Assembly: GCF_013394655.1 (NCBI RefSeq)
Contig: NZ_CP053351.1
Coordinates: forward strand, 1,054,001 to 1,118,000
Length of the DNA: 64,000 nucleotides
Origin: Winogradskyella schleiferi
GTDB lineage: Bacteria > Bacteroidota > Bacteroidia > Flavobacteriales > Flavobacteriaceae
Direction of reading: 5' to 3'
Shown: piece after piece, positions 25,207-33,716 of the stretch
Layout: every line of letters begins with the position of its first letter
Numbering within the stretch: the stretch's first letter is position 1
Translations under genes and position numbers: made by a program
The notes under the pieces: model-generated
What the model was told of the DNA's origin: nothing
Database searches by the model: none
Seen by the model: the letters and a program-made list of their open reading frames with translations, nothing else

Positions 25207-25749
25207 TTAAATGTTTGTTTCTTGTTTTGATTTTAGATTTTTATACAAATATGAAATAGCTCTGTGTCTCCTAGACATTAGGGTACCCATGGGAATTCCT
25301 GTCTCTTGTTCAACCTCTTTGTAGGTGTAACCTTCAAAGTCTATAGCGATTATAATAGCCCTATAATTAGGTTTAAGGTTAATGATTGCTGTTTTTAATT
25401 CTTGCTGTAAGTGTTCAGAATAAAAATTTGATTGACCATCATAAATCATGGACGCAAATTCCAACAATTTAGCTTCGTTCTGCGATTCATATTCAACTTT
25501 GGTTCTTTTGGATGCTCGCATCACATCTATAAGTTTATTTTTAATAGCGCGATATACAAAACCCGCGACGTTATTTATAGGTGAATACCGATCAGCACCA
25601 GTAAATAGTTTTAAAGCTACATCTTGAATTATATCCTCAGGGTCTTTGTTGACACTGGCTTTAAGATTTGAGCTCACATAATTTTTAAGAGAAGTATATT
25701 CCTCATTAAAAAATGTGTTTAACTTTTTACTGTTTTCTGATTGGTTCAT
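25207..25749 (-). CDS. ECF-type RNA polymerase sigma factor
   Basis: A 180-residue sigma-70 family protein of ECF size. Region 2 covers about residues 10-85 (YVSSNLKASVNKDPEDIIQDVALKLF and the FVYRAIKNKLIDVMRASKR DNA-melting part). Region 4 covers about 120-172 with the helix-turn-helix YKEVEQETGIPMGTLMSRRHRAISYLY. It heads a tight three-gene operon with two small unknown proteins, so it likely responds to a signal handled by them. Upstream, the minus strand carries GTTACGTCTTTATAAA (about 25774-25790), which could be an autoregulated promoter; that is only a guess. Confidence 0.95.
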   Translation of the reverse strand: MNQSENSKKLNTFFNEEYTSLKNYVSSNLKASVNKDPEDIIQDVALKLFTGADRYSPINNVAGFVYRAIKNKLIDVMRASKRTKVEYESQNEAKLLEFASMIYDGQSNFYSEHLQQELKTAIINLKPNYRAIIIAIDFEGYTYKEVEQETGIPMGTLMSRRHRAISYLYKNLKSKQETNI

Positions 25750-25937
25750 TTAAAAGTGCTTTTTTGCAGCTCTCATTTATAAAGACGTAACTTTTTTAAT
25801 CTATTGCATTTTTCTTTATTAATTAAAGACGAATTATAATTGAATATGTTTCAATAGTATTAGCTAAAGTCAGCTTTTTCAATCCTACATCGTCAATTCA
25901 GAGATTTCTAATTACCTTTGCACAAATTCAAAAACCA

Positions 25938-26714
25938 ATGCAACTTAATCTCGCAAAACCCATCTGTTTTTTCGATCTGGAAACCACAGGTGTCAACATT
26001 TCAAAAGACAGAATCGTAGAAATTTCAATCCTAAAAGTACATCCTAATGGTAAGGAAGAGGCCAAAACTTGGGTCGTGAATCCGGAAATGCCAATTCCTG
26101 CAGAGGTCACAGCTATTCATGGAATTTCAGATGCTGATGTTGCGGATAAACCCACTTTTAAAGAGTTATCTAAAGAAATCTATAATCTCATTAAAGATTC
26201 TGATTTGGGTGGATTTAATTCTAATCGGTTCGATATTCCACTATTGGCAGAAGAAATGTTGCGTGCAGAAGTTGATTTCGATATGAAAAACACACAATCT
26301 GTAGATGTTCAAACCATTTTTCACAAAATGGAACAGCGTACTTTAGTGGCTGCCTACAAGTTTTACTGCGATAAAGACTTAAGTGATGCACACAGCGCAG
26401 AGGCAGATACCAAAGCGACTTATGAAGTGTTGAAAGCACAATTAGATCGCTATGAAGATTTAGAAAACGACACTAAGTTTTTAGCAGAATTCAGCTCACG
26501 TAAAAAATTCGCGGATTTCGCAGGGTTCTTGGTATTTAATAAAGAAGGGGAGGAATGTTTTTCTTTCGGTAAGCATAAAGGAAAGCGAGTAGTAGATGTG
26601 TTGGACAAAGAGCCTGGTTATTTTGGGTGGTTGCTGAATGCTGATTTCCCATTGTACACTAAGAAGGTTTTGACTGCCATAAAGTTGCGTCAGTTTAATA
26701 ATAAGCTCAGTTAG
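25938..26714 (+). CDS. DnaQ-type 3'-5' exonuclease domain protein
   Basis: A 258-residue protein with a DEDDh exonuclease domain in residues 1-170: Exo I is FDLETTGV (Asp and Glu), Exo II is NSNRFDIPLLAEE, and Exo III is DAHSAEADTKAT with the His and last Asp. The C-terminal 65 residues (FSFGKHKGKRVVDV to FGWLLNADFP) form a small conserved domain often joined to such nucleases. It probably degrades or proofreads nucleic acid ends. TACCTTTG at 25913-25920 fits the Bacteroidetes -7 element, giving a leader of only about a dozen bases. Confidence 0.93.
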   Translation: MQLNLAKPICFFDLETTGVNISKDRIVEISILKVHPNGKEEAKTWVVNPEMPIPAEVTAIHGISDADVADKPTFKELSKEIYNLIKDSDLGGFNSNRFDIPLLAEEMLRAEVDFDMKNTQSVDVQTIFHKMEQRTLVAAYKFYCDKDLSDAHSAEADTKATYEVLKAQLDRYEDLENDTKFLAEFSSRKKFADFAGFLVFNKEGEECFSFGKHKGKRVVDVLDKEPGYFGWLLNADFPLYTKKVLTAIKLRQFNNKLS

Positions 26715-26746
26715 GCATGAGGAATTGGGCAATAGGTATGAGGCCT

Positions 26747-26802
26747 GAAGCTCGAAGTTTGAAGTACGAAGTAAAAAGTATAAAGTAAGAAGTAAAAAGT
26801 AA
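26747..26802. repeat. Seven-base periodic repeat (gaagtaa type)
   Basis: Eight units of seven bases lie head to tail: gaagctc, gaagttt, gaagtac, gaagtaa, aaagtat, aaagtaa, gaagtaa, aaagtaa. The unit rAAGTnn is kept while the last two bases drift. Such heptameric tracts are spread in intergenic DNA of flavobacteria. Confidence 0.85.
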
Positions 26803-26877
26803 AAAGGGATCTTATAGACTACTTTGAAAATAGATTTTTAAATGATGACACACTTTAATGAACATTCCCGTTTAAAG

Positions 26878-26905
26878 AACTATAAACCACAAACTACAAA
26901 CCAAT
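26878..26905. repeat. Second seven-base periodic repeat (aactaca type)
   Basis: Four units of seven bases: aactata, aaccaca, aactaca, aaccaat. It lies 75 bases from the gaagtaa tract in the same intergenic gap but has another unit. Confidence 0.7.
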
Positions 26906-26932
26906 AGCAAAAATTAATTTAAATCGACTAGC

Positions 26933-26966
26933 GTCTAATCTCTAACAGCGAAGCGGTCTAGATTCT
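26933..26966. repeat. Dispersed intergenic repeat, copy 3
   Basis: Shares the core agcgaagcggtct with copies 1 and 4, with gtctaatctctaac before it and agattct after it. It lies 16 bases before the FAH gene start; unlike the other copies it is 5' of a plus-strand gene. Confidence 0.6.
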
Positions 26967-26981
26967 ATTATCTTTTTCAAC

Positions 26982-27593
26982 ATGAAACTAATCTGCATAG
27001 GTCGTAACTACACCGATCACATCAATGAACTAAAAAACGAAAAACCGACAGATCCAGTTATCTTTTTAAAACCGGATACTTCGATTTTGTTAAAGAAACA
27101 ACCATTTTTTATTCCAGATTTTTCTGATGATGTGCATTACGAGGTTGAAGTTTTGGTAAAAATCAGTAAAGTAGGGAAGTATATCGATAAGAAATTTGCA
27201 CCTAAATATTATGACCAAATCGGACTTGGCATAGACTTTACCGCAAGAGATCTTCAAGCGCAACTAAAAGCCAAAGGCTTACCTTGGGAAAAGGCCAAAG
27301 CCTTTGATGGCGCTGCTGTAGTTGGGAAATGGTTGCCAAAATCTAGTTTTGAGAATGTAGACCATATCAATTTCAGATTAGAAAGGAATGGAGCCATCGT
27401 TCAGAATGCAAATACAGAGTTAATGTTATGGAAAATTGATGAAATTATAGAATATGTGTCAAAATATTTCACTTTAAAAATTGGAGACATTATATTTACG
27501 GGCACACCAGCCGGAGTTGGTAAAGTTTTTGCAGATGATCAATTAAAAGGCTATCTTGAGAGCGAGGAAATGTTCTCCATAAAAATTAAATAA
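26982..27593 (+). CDS. Fumarylacetoacetate hydrolase (FAH) family protein
   Basis: A 203-residue metal-dependent hydrolase or decarboxylase of the short FAH type (YcgM-like). The N-terminus IGRNYTDHINEL, the metal ligands in HYEVEVLVKI (two Glu) and the Asp in GLGIDFTARDLQ, and the loop GTPAGVGKV are as expected. Family members act on acylpyruvates and oxaloacetate. It opens a three-gene set with an Hpt protein (no gap) and cinA (13 bases), so the three are very likely cotranscribed, though no shared pathway is clear. Confidence 0.95.
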   Translation: MKLICIGRNYTDHINELKNEKPTDPVIFLKPDTSILLKKQPFFIPDFSDDVHYEVEVLVKISKVGKYIDKKFAPKYYDQIGLGIDFTARDLQAQLKAKGLPWEKAKAFDGAAVVGKWLPKSSFENVDHINFRLERNGAIVQNANTELMLWKIDEIIEYVSKYFTLKIGDIIFTGTPAGVGKVFADDQLKGYLESEEMFSIKIK

Positions 27594-27935
27594 ATGTCAC
27601 AACATTATAAATTACATCGCGTGCGAGAAATGGCTGATAATGACGAAGATTTCGTCGCAGCACTGGCAGCCGCTTTTTTAGAGGAAGTACCAGAAGATGC
27701 GGAACGTTTAAGAACCGCAGTACCAGCAAAAGATTATAAAGAAGTGTATCAAGCGGCACATAAAATGAAACCAACTATAGATTTGTTCGAACTTGGAGTT
27801 TTAGACACGTTGATCGAAGTACAAGATTGGGGAAAGTTTGAGCAAACGGACAAAAATATAGACCAACAACTCATGACGGTGTTATCTGCGGTAGATAATG
27901 CGGTCAATGAAATTAAAGCCGATTTCGGTCTTTAA
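27594..27935 (+). CDS. Hpt domain histidine phosphotransfer protein
   Basis: A 113-residue helical bundle protein that would carry phosphate between the receiver domains of a phosphorelay. The phospho-acceptor motif is AAHKMKPTIDLFEL at about residue 60. The gene follows the FAH gene without a gap (TAA then ATG). There is no histidine kinase or response regulator in this window, so its partners lie elsewhere. Confidence 0.9.
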   Translation: MSQHYKLHRVREMADNDEDFVAALAAAFLEEVPEDAERLRTAVPAKDYKEVYQAAHKMKPTIDLFELGVLDTLIEVQDWGKFEQTDKNIDQQLMTVLSAVDNAVNEIKADFGL

Positions 27936-27948
27936 ACGGGTTTAATAA

Positions 27949-29193
27949 ATGCAAGCAGAAATCATTACCATTGGAGATGAAATTCTCATTGGTCAGATTG
28001 TAGATACAAATTCGGCATTTTTAGGTAAAGAATTTAATAAGGTCGGTATATCAATCTATCAGATAACCTCTATTCAAGATGACAAATCGCATATTCTAAA
28101 AGCCCTTAAAGAAGCTGAGGAAAATGCAGATATTATTATCATCACTGGAGGATTAGGACCTACCAAAGATGATATTACCAAACACACTATTTGCGAATAC
28201 TTTAATGATACATTAGTTGAAGACAAAGCCGTTTTGGCAAATGTTGAAGCTATTTTTTCAAAATATGACATACCACTTTTAGAGGTTAATAAACAACAAG
28301 CCCTAGTGCCGTCACAATCAAAAGTATTGATGAATTATAATGGCACTGCACCAGGCATGTGGTTAGAGAAAAATGGAAAAGTTTTTGTATCGCTTCCTGG
28401 TGTACCTTATGAAATGAAAGCTTTAATCACAGAGCAAGTCATCCCAAAGTTAAGAGTGCAATTCAAGTTTCCTTATATTATGCACAAAACTATGTTGACA
28501 TATGGTCTTGGAGAGAGTTCATTGGCAGAACGTATTGAAAAATGGGAAGATAATTTACCGAACTTTATAAAATTAGCTTATTTACCAAGTTTGGGTCGTG
28601 TAAGATTACGATTGTCAGGGAAATCTTTTGATAGAAAGATGCTCGAAGACGAAATTCAAAATCAAGTCAATTTAGTATTACCGCAAATAGAAGATGTATT
28701 CGTTGGTTATGAAGAAGACGAATCTATAGAAGCTGTAATCGGAAAACAATTGACCATAGCAGGAAAAACATTAGCCATAGCAGAAAGTTGCACAGGAGGG
28801 CGAATTGCGGAATCGTTTACAGCAATTGCAGGAGCTTCAGCCTATTTTAAAGGCAGTGTGGTCACTTATGCCACGGAAACTAAAGTGAAACTATTAAACG
28901 TTTCGGAAACGGACATTCAAACCCATTCTGTTGTTAGTAAAGAAGTGGCAGAAGCCATGGCAAAGAATGTGAGAATTTTATTCAATAGCGATTATGCCAT
29001 AAGTACCACTGGCAATGCTGGTCCTTCAAAAGGAGATTCAGATGCTGAGGTCGGTACCGTTTGGATTGCTATTGCCACAAAAGATAAGGTTTATTCTGAA
29101 GTTTTTAACTTTGGAAATCATCGGGAAAAAGTCATTGGCAGAGCTACAAATAAAGCGTTTGAAATGCTGCAGAAACTTTTTTTGAAAAAGTAG
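27949..29193 (+). CDS. cinA: CinA family protein (nicotinamide mononucleotide deamidase type)
   Basis: A 414-residue two-domain protein. The N-terminal MoCF-like domain (residues 1-170) has IITIGDEILIGQIVDTN and ITGGLGPTKDD; the C-terminal domain (about 255-410) has AIAESCTGGRIAESF and TGNAGPSKGD, the deamidase part that recycles nicotinamide mononucleotide. It carries the same order as known CinA proteins. Third gene of the FAH-Hpt-cinA set. Confidence 0.96.
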   Translation: MQAEIITIGDEILIGQIVDTNSAFLGKEFNKVGISIYQITSIQDDKSHILKALKEAEENADIIIITGGLGPTKDDITKHTICEYFNDTLVEDKAVLANVEAIFSKYDIPLLEVNKQQALVPSQSKVLMNYNGTAPGMWLEKNGKVFVSLPGVPYEMKALITEQVIPKLRVQFKFPYIMHKTMLTYGLGESSLAERIEKWEDNLPNFIKLAYLPSLGRVRLRLSGKSFDRKMLEDEIQNQVNLVLPQIEDVFVGYEEDESIEAVIGKQLTIAGKTLAIAESCTGGRIAESFTAIAGASAYFKGSVVTYATETKVKLLNVSETDIQTHSVVSKEVAEAMAKNVRILFNSDYAISTTGNAGPSKGDSDAEVGTVWIAIATKDKVYSEVFNFGNHREKVIGRATNKAFEMLQKLFLKK

Positions 29194-29201
29194 AGTTTTA
29201 T

Positions 29202-29233
29202 GTTTGTTGAAACGTAAAGTTTTATTAAATTTG
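29202..29233 (+). promoter_or_regulatory. Promoter of the rpmB-rpmG operon
   Basis: TTTG at 29202-29205 and TAAATTTG at 29226-29233 are exactly the Bacteroidetes -33 and -7 elements, spaced by 20 bases. It lies 130 bases before rpmB and just after cinA. Confidence 0.85.
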
Positions 29234-29363
29234 CACCCTGTTTAAAATATCCATGTTCGGATTTTAGATTCTTAATACCACTGTTTACAAGGATTACCCT
29301 AAAAAACAATAACAAAATTAGGAATTAGCAGAAAAACAATAATAGACCTAAAGAAAGAAAACA

Positions 29364-29600
29364 ATGTCAAGAGTTTGTGAACTTACTGGGAAAAAAGCGA
29401 TGGTTGGAAACAATGTTTCTCACGCTATGAATAAAACAAGACGTACATTTGATGCTAATTTGATCAAAAAACGTTTTTACATTCCTTCAAAAGAGAAGTG
29501 GGTAACATTAAAAGTTTCTACATCTGCATTAAAGACTATCAATAAAATTGGTATCGAAGCGATGTTAAAAGAAGCTAGAGCAAAAGGATTTTACAAATAA
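29364..29600 (+). CDS. rpmB: 50S ribosomal protein L28
   Basis: A 78-residue ribosomal protein of the large subunit. It starts MSRVCELTGKKAMVGNNVSHA, with the KTRRTFDANL segment typical of L28. Length is normal. It is the first gene of a three-gene operon with rpmG (27 bases later) and a DUF4295 gene, the usual order in Bacteroidetes. Confidence 0.98.
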   Translation: MSRVCELTGKKAMVGNNVSHAMNKTRRTFDANLIKKRFYIPSKEKWVTLKVSTSALKTINKIGIEAMLKEARAKGFYK

Positions 29601-29627
29601 TAGCGTTTACGCTTAAGTCAATTTACA

Positions 29628-29810
29628 ATGGCAAAAAGAGGAAATAGAATACAAGTGATCTTAGAGTGCACAGAGCACAAAACTTCTGGTCAACCAGGAA
29701 CTTCAAGATATATCACAACAAAAAATAAGAAGAATACGCCAGACCGTATGGAGATTAAGAAATTTAATCCTATCCTTAAGCGTATGACAGTTCATAAAGA
29801 AATTAAATAA
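29628..29810 (+). CDS. rpmG: 50S ribosomal protein L33
   Basis: A 60-residue large-subunit protein ([21 protein letters not shown], then [14 protein letters not shown]). It has a single Cys and lacks the zinc-ribbon CxxC pairs, so it is the zinc-independent form. Middle gene of the rpmB operon. Confidence 0.97.
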   Translation: MAKRGNRIQVILECTEHKTSGQPGTSRYITTKNKKNTPDRMEIKKFNPILKRMTVHKEIK

Positions 29811-29819
29811 TTAGGAGAC

Positions 29820-29972
29820 ATGGCAAAGAAATCAGTAGCGTCTTTACAGACAGGATCAAAGCGTTTGACAAAAGCGATAAAAATGGTAAAATCACCTAAA
29901 ACTGGAGCTTACATGTTTGTAGAATCAGTAATGGCACCAGAATTTGTCAATGACTTTTTAAACAAAAAATAA
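29820..29972 (+). CDS. DUF4295 small basic protein
   Basis: A 50-residue basic protein (MAKKSVASLQTGSKRL ... EFVNDFLNKK). It begins nine bases after rpmG. This short protein is nearly always found after rpmB-rpmG in Bacteroidetes and may be linked to ribosomes, but its role is not known to me. The frame is too short for the usual length cut-offs. It is followed by a terminator at 29998-30028. Confidence 0.9.
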   Translation: MAKKSVASLQTGSKRLTKAIKMVKSPKTGAYMFVESVMAPEFVNDFLNKK

Positions 29973-29997
29973 GCTGTAATTAATTTACAGCGATTAC

Positions 29998-30028
29998 GAA
30001 ACTGCTTTCCTTTGAAAGCAGTTTTTTT
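29998..30028 (+). terminator. Terminator of the rpmB operon
   Basis: actgctttc / gaaagcagt with a 4-base loop and a run of seven T (30022-30028). It lies 25 bases after the DUF4295 stop. Confidence 0.92.
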
Positions 30029-30084
30029 GTTATATTTTGTTTTAAAAGTTGTGATATAACACATTAAAGCCATTGATTGAATAA

Positions 30085-30105
30085 ATCCCGCCATTGTAGC
30101 GGGAT
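30085..30105 (+). terminator. Second hairpin, possible back-up terminator
   Basis: atcccgc / gcgggat with a 7-base loop, followed by ctttt. The stem is strong and GC-rich for this DNA, but the T run is short. Confidence 0.5.
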
Positions 30106-30217
30106 CTTTTACATATATACCCAAAATATTAATTATATTTGAGAATACCTGACATCTTAACAGTAAATTACTAGAGGCAAGATTGTTGTAATGTGGTAAT
30201 TGTAAATAATAGTCTCA

Positions 30218-30236
30218 CACTGAGCTTGTCGAAGTG
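30218..30236. repeat. REP-like palindrome cactgagcttgtcgaagtg
   Basis: A 19-base imperfect palindrome that ends 24 bases before ftsY. I recognise this short sequence as one that recurs in intergenic DNA of many bacteria, but it occurs once in this window and its function is unknown. Confidence 0.55.
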
Positions 30237-30260
30237 CTGATTAATAACCTAACAACCAAA

Positions 30261-31235
30261 ATGAGTTTTTTTAAAAAAATATTCTCCTCCGAAAAGAAAG
30301 AAACACTAGATAAAGGTTTAGAGAAATCTAAAACTTCGTTTTTCAGTAAACTAAACAAAGCCGTTGCAGGAAAATCTAAAGTCGATGATGACGTTTTAGA
30401 TAATCTTGAAGAAATCTTGGTAACAAGTGATGTTGGCGTCAATACAACCTTGAAAGTTATTGAACGTATTGAAGAGCGTGTCTCAAAGGATAAATACTTA
30501 GGAACCTCTGAGTTAAATCAAATTCTGAGAGAAGAAATCGCAGCCTTATTGTCTGAAACCAAATCTGGCGAAGAAACCGAATATACAATTCCTGAATTAC
30601 CAAAACAAGCTGATGGTTCTAAAACACCTTATGTACTTATGGTCGTGGGTGTCAATGGTGTAGGTAAAACTACGACGATTGGTAAATTGGCTTATCAGTT
30701 TAAAAAGAAAGGGTTGAATGTCGTACTTGGAGCAGCTGATACCTTTAGAGCTGCAGCCATAGACCAATTACAGGTTTGGGCAGATCGCGTAGAAGTGCCA
30801 ATGATAAAACAAAAAATGGGATCAGATCCTGCTTCCGTAGCTTTTGATGCTGTAAAATCTGGAGTTAACCAAAATGCAGATGTTATAATTATTGATACAG
30901 CTGGTCGTTTGCACAATAAAGTGAACTTAATGAACGAGTTAACTAAAGTAAAGCGTGTAATGCAAAAAGTGGTCAGCGATGCACCTCATGACGTGTTATT
31001 GGTTTTAGATGGTTCAACCGGACAAAATGCCTTTGAACAGGCCAAACAATTTACAGCTGCTACAGAAGTAACGTCCTTAGCAGTAACCAAATTGGATGGG
31101 ACAGCTAAAGGAGGCGTTGTGATTGGAATTAGCGATCAGTTTCAAATACCTGTAAAATATATTGGCGTAGGCGAAGGCATTGAGGATTTGCAAGTCTTTA
31201 ATAAGTATGAATTTGTGGATTCTTTTTTTAAGTAG
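30261..31235 (+). CDS. ftsY: Signal recognition particle receptor FtsY
   Basis: A 324-residue GTPase that docks ribosome-SRP complexes at the inner membrane. The N-terminal NG domain starts at MSFFKKIF (the longer frame from 30234 is less likely); the GTPase motifs are GVNGVGKTTTIGKLA, the DTAGR box and TKLDGTAKGG. The C-terminus GVGEGIEDLQVFNKYEFVDSFF is standard. It lacks the long acidic A domain of E. coli FtsY, as usual in this phylum. Confidence 0.97.
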   Translation: MSFFKKIFSSEKKETLDKGLEKSKTSFFSKLNKAVAGKSKVDDDVLDNLEEILVTSDVGVNTTLKVIERIEERVSKDKYLGTSELNQILREEIAALLSETKSGEETEYTIPELPKQADGSKTPYVLMVVGVNGVGKTTTIGKLAYQFKKKGLNVVLGAADTFRAAAIDQLQVWADRVEVPMIKQKMGSDPASVAFDAVKSGVNQNADVIIIDTAGRLHNKVNLMNELTKVKRVMQKVVSDAPHDVLLVLDGSTGQNAFEQAKQFTAATEVTSLAVTKLDGTAKGGVVIGISDQFQIPVKYIGVGEGIEDLQVFNKYEFVDSFFK

Positions 31236-31252
31236 ATTTAATTTGAATAGCT

Positions 31253-31966
31253 TTAAAATGCGACTAGCTCATTATTAATTTTTTCGACTATTGATATATT
31301 TCTATTTCTAATTGAACTAGTTATAGAAATTAAATATTTATGTGCTGCTATTTTATAATTAATTAAAGTATTCAATTTTTTTTTATTTAACTCATCTGTA
31401 ATAAAGGTTGTGTCTTGTATTATAAAATCTTCGTTTATAGGGACATTATTCTCAATGAGATATTTTTCGATATAATTCAGAACAAAATTTTCTTCCCATT
31501 TAGCATTGGTAGTTAAAGTGCCTAAACCATTTTCATAATATCTAATAATAGCAGATCTTAGCGAGTCACTAGATATGGATTTTATTTTATTACTAGATTT
31601 TAAACCTATATAACCAGCATTTCTGGGTTCAAAACCTTGGTATATATTTAATTTATAAAACAGCGAATCCAAGCTGGATGTAGGAATACTATTATTTTTC
31701 ACCTTATCAAAGTAAATCTTGGAGTGATTATGAGAACCTATTAAAAAATCAAAAGCTTGTTGTTCTTGTGTTAAATCTTTTTTGATTTGTATAAGGATAC
31801 TTTTTTCTTCTACTTTAGCTATGCGAGCTTCATTAAGATTATTTACTTTTAGAGCTAATAGTATACCTATCATAACTAAAAGTATTTCACCAAAGGCATA
31901 TATCAAGTATTTCCCAATCTGTTTTTTTAATAACATATTGAATCTGAATTTTCTGAATAGCTTCAT
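31253..31966 (-). CDS. DUF6090 family membrane protein
   Basis: A 237-residue protein. Near the N-terminus, after MKLFRKFRFNMLLKKQIGKY, lies a membrane helix (YAFGEILLVMIGILLALKVNNLNE), the hallmark of the flavobacterial DUF6090 family, followed by a charged helical domain with coiled-coil features. The function is unknown to me. It converges with ftsY after 17 bases. Codon use looks a little more AT-rich than that of its neighbours. Confidence 0.85.
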   Translation of the reverse strand: MKLFRKFRFNMLLKKQIGKYLIYAFGEILLVMIGILLALKVNNLNEARIAKVEEKSILIQIKKDLTQEQQAFDFLIGSHNHSKIYFDKVKNNSIPTSSLDSLFYKLNIYQGFEPRNAGYIGLKSSNKIKSISSDSLRSAIIRYYENGLGTLTTNAKWEENFVLNYIEKYLIENNVPINEDFIIQDTTFITDELNKKKLNTLINYKIAAHKYLISITSSIRNRNISIVEKINNELVAF

Positions 31967-32042
31967 TTGAAATTATATTTTTAAAAGATAGTCATTTTCT
32001 TAATTAAAAGGTATTATTAGTATTTTTATAAAAACATCAATC

Positions 32043-33716
32043 ATGCGCAATTATCTTTTTATCCTCGTTTTACTAATTATTTGTTCTTGTAAAAACAACC
32101 AATCCTCAGATCCTCGTACTGCAATTGAAGCATCAAAAACTAAGATTGATAACACTGATGTTGGAGATGATGATATAAGTGCCATTTCTACTAAAGATTT
32201 CAGGGACTTTAAAGTATTGGATTCTGAGAATTTAACTAATGCAGATATTTGGTATACTATAAATCCCCAACTAGAAAACTTTACAGAAGCGGACTACAAG
32301 TGCTTGAAACCTTATATTTTAGAGAAGGATATTACTGAGCTGCAAGTCAATCGAACTAGGAATAAATTTACCTATGAAGAACTAACGAAGTTCTATTTGT
32401 ACCGCATTAGGAAATTTGACAGAGAAAATCCGTCGTCATTAAATGCGGTAATTGCCATTCATCCTGATATAATAGATGAAGCAAAGCATAGAGACCAAGA
32501 ATTTTTGAATAAACAAATGAAACATCCAATCCATGGCATGCCGATTCTTTTGAAAGATAACGTAAATGCCTCAGGTATGGCAACAACAGCCGGCGCAATA
32601 GCTTTACAAGATAATTTTGCGGAAGATGCTACTATCGTCAAACAACTAAAATCAAAAGGCGCATTAATTCTTGGCAAAGCGAATCTAAGCGAATGGGCTT
32701 ATTTCTTTTGCGGTGATTGTCCTAGCGGTTACTCTGCTGTTGGTGGTCAAACTTTGAATCCTTATGGAAGGCGCATATTTGACACAGGTGGTTCAAGTTC
32801 GGGAAGTGGTGTTTCTGTAGCGGCAAATTTTTGTGCTGCCGCTATCGGAAGTGAAACAGCAGGATCTATTTTATCACCTGCAAGTCAGAATTCGGTTGTT
32901 GGATTAAAACCCACTGTTGGTTTAGTGAGTCGCAGCGGCATAGTACCTATTTCATCAACTTTGGATACAGCAGGACCAATTACGAGAACTGTAAGAGATA
33001 ATGCCATTGTACTCGATGCCATTTATGGTTATGATAAAACCGATTCAAAATCTGCTGATTTTAAAATATCACCAAGCTATTATAAAAAACCTTCGATGAG
33101 GGCTTTAGGAGGAAAACGTTTCGGCGCGCCCAAACGATTATTGGAAGATTCATTATATGCCAATGCGCTCAAAGTCTTAAAACATCAAGGTGCTGAAATA
33201 GTTGAAATAGAGGAAGAAAAATTAGAGCTTCCAAATTTCATTCGTTTGTTAAATCTTGATATGAAAAAGGATTTACCAGTATATATGGAAGGTTATACCA
33301 ATACAAATATTAAGCTAAGAACAGTTTCTGATGTCATGGAATTCAACCTTAAAGACTCTCTAAAAACAATGCCTTATGGCCAAAATTTATTTAAGGGTAT
33401 TGCAGAGGATGAGGGAGATGCTACTTATTTAGAACGCATTAAAGACACTTTGAAAACTAACGGTATTCAGTATTTCGATAAGCCAATGGTTGCAAAAGAT
33501 CTAGATGGATTCTTGTCAATAAATAATAATCATGCAGGTTTTGCTGCTGTTGCGGAATATCCTGCGCTAACGGTTCCTATGGGATATACGAATGAGGGAG
33601 AACCTAAGGGGTTAACGTTTATAGCGAGACCATTTCAAGAAAAACAGTTGTTAGAATGGGCTTATTGTTACGAACAAGCATCTAAAGCTAGAATTGCACC
33701 AAAAGGTTATAATTAA
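32043..33716 (+). CDS. Lipoprotein amidase (amidase signature family)
   Basis: A 557-residue enzyme carried as a lipoprotein: lipobox IICSC at about residues 13-17 of MRNYLFILVLL. The amidase signature is clear: catalytic Lys in PILLKDNVNA, cis-Ser and nucleophile Ser in DTGGSSSGSGVSVAA and GSETAGSILSPASQN. It would hydrolyse an amide outside the inner membrane; peptide amides or other small amides are possible. The gene overlaps the next one by four bases at their 3' ends. Confidence 0.93.
   Translation: MRNYLFILVLLIICSCKNNQSSDPRTAIEASKTKIDNTDVGDDDISAISTKDFRDFKVLDSENLTNADIWYTINPQLENFTEADYKCLKPYILEKDITELQVNRTRNKFTYEELTKFYLYRIRKFDRENPSSLNAVIAIHPDIIDEAKHRDQEFLNKQMKHPIHGMPILLKDNVNASGMATTAGAIALQDNFAEDATIVKQLKSKGALILGKANLSEWAYFFCGDCPSGYSAVGGQTLNPYGRRIFDTGGSSSGSGVSVAANFCAAAIGSETAGSILSPASQNSVVGLKPTVGLVSRSGIVPISSTLDTAGPITRTVRDNAIVLDAIYGYDKTDSKSADFKISPSYYKKPSMRALGGKRFGAPKRLLEDSLYANALKVLKHQGAEIVEIEEEKLELPNFIRLLNLDMKKDLPVYMEGYTNTNIKLRTVSDVMEFNLKDSLKTMPYGQNLFKGIAEDEGDATYLERIKDTLKTNGIQYFDKPMVAKDLDGFLSINNNHAGFAAVAEYPALTVPMGYTNEGEPKGLTFIARPFQEKQLLEWAYCYEQASKARIAPKGYN

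Noticed and set aside
26747..26905. CRISPR array
   Set aside because: The 7-base period with drifting ends lacks spacers and long constant repeats, and no cas gene is near.
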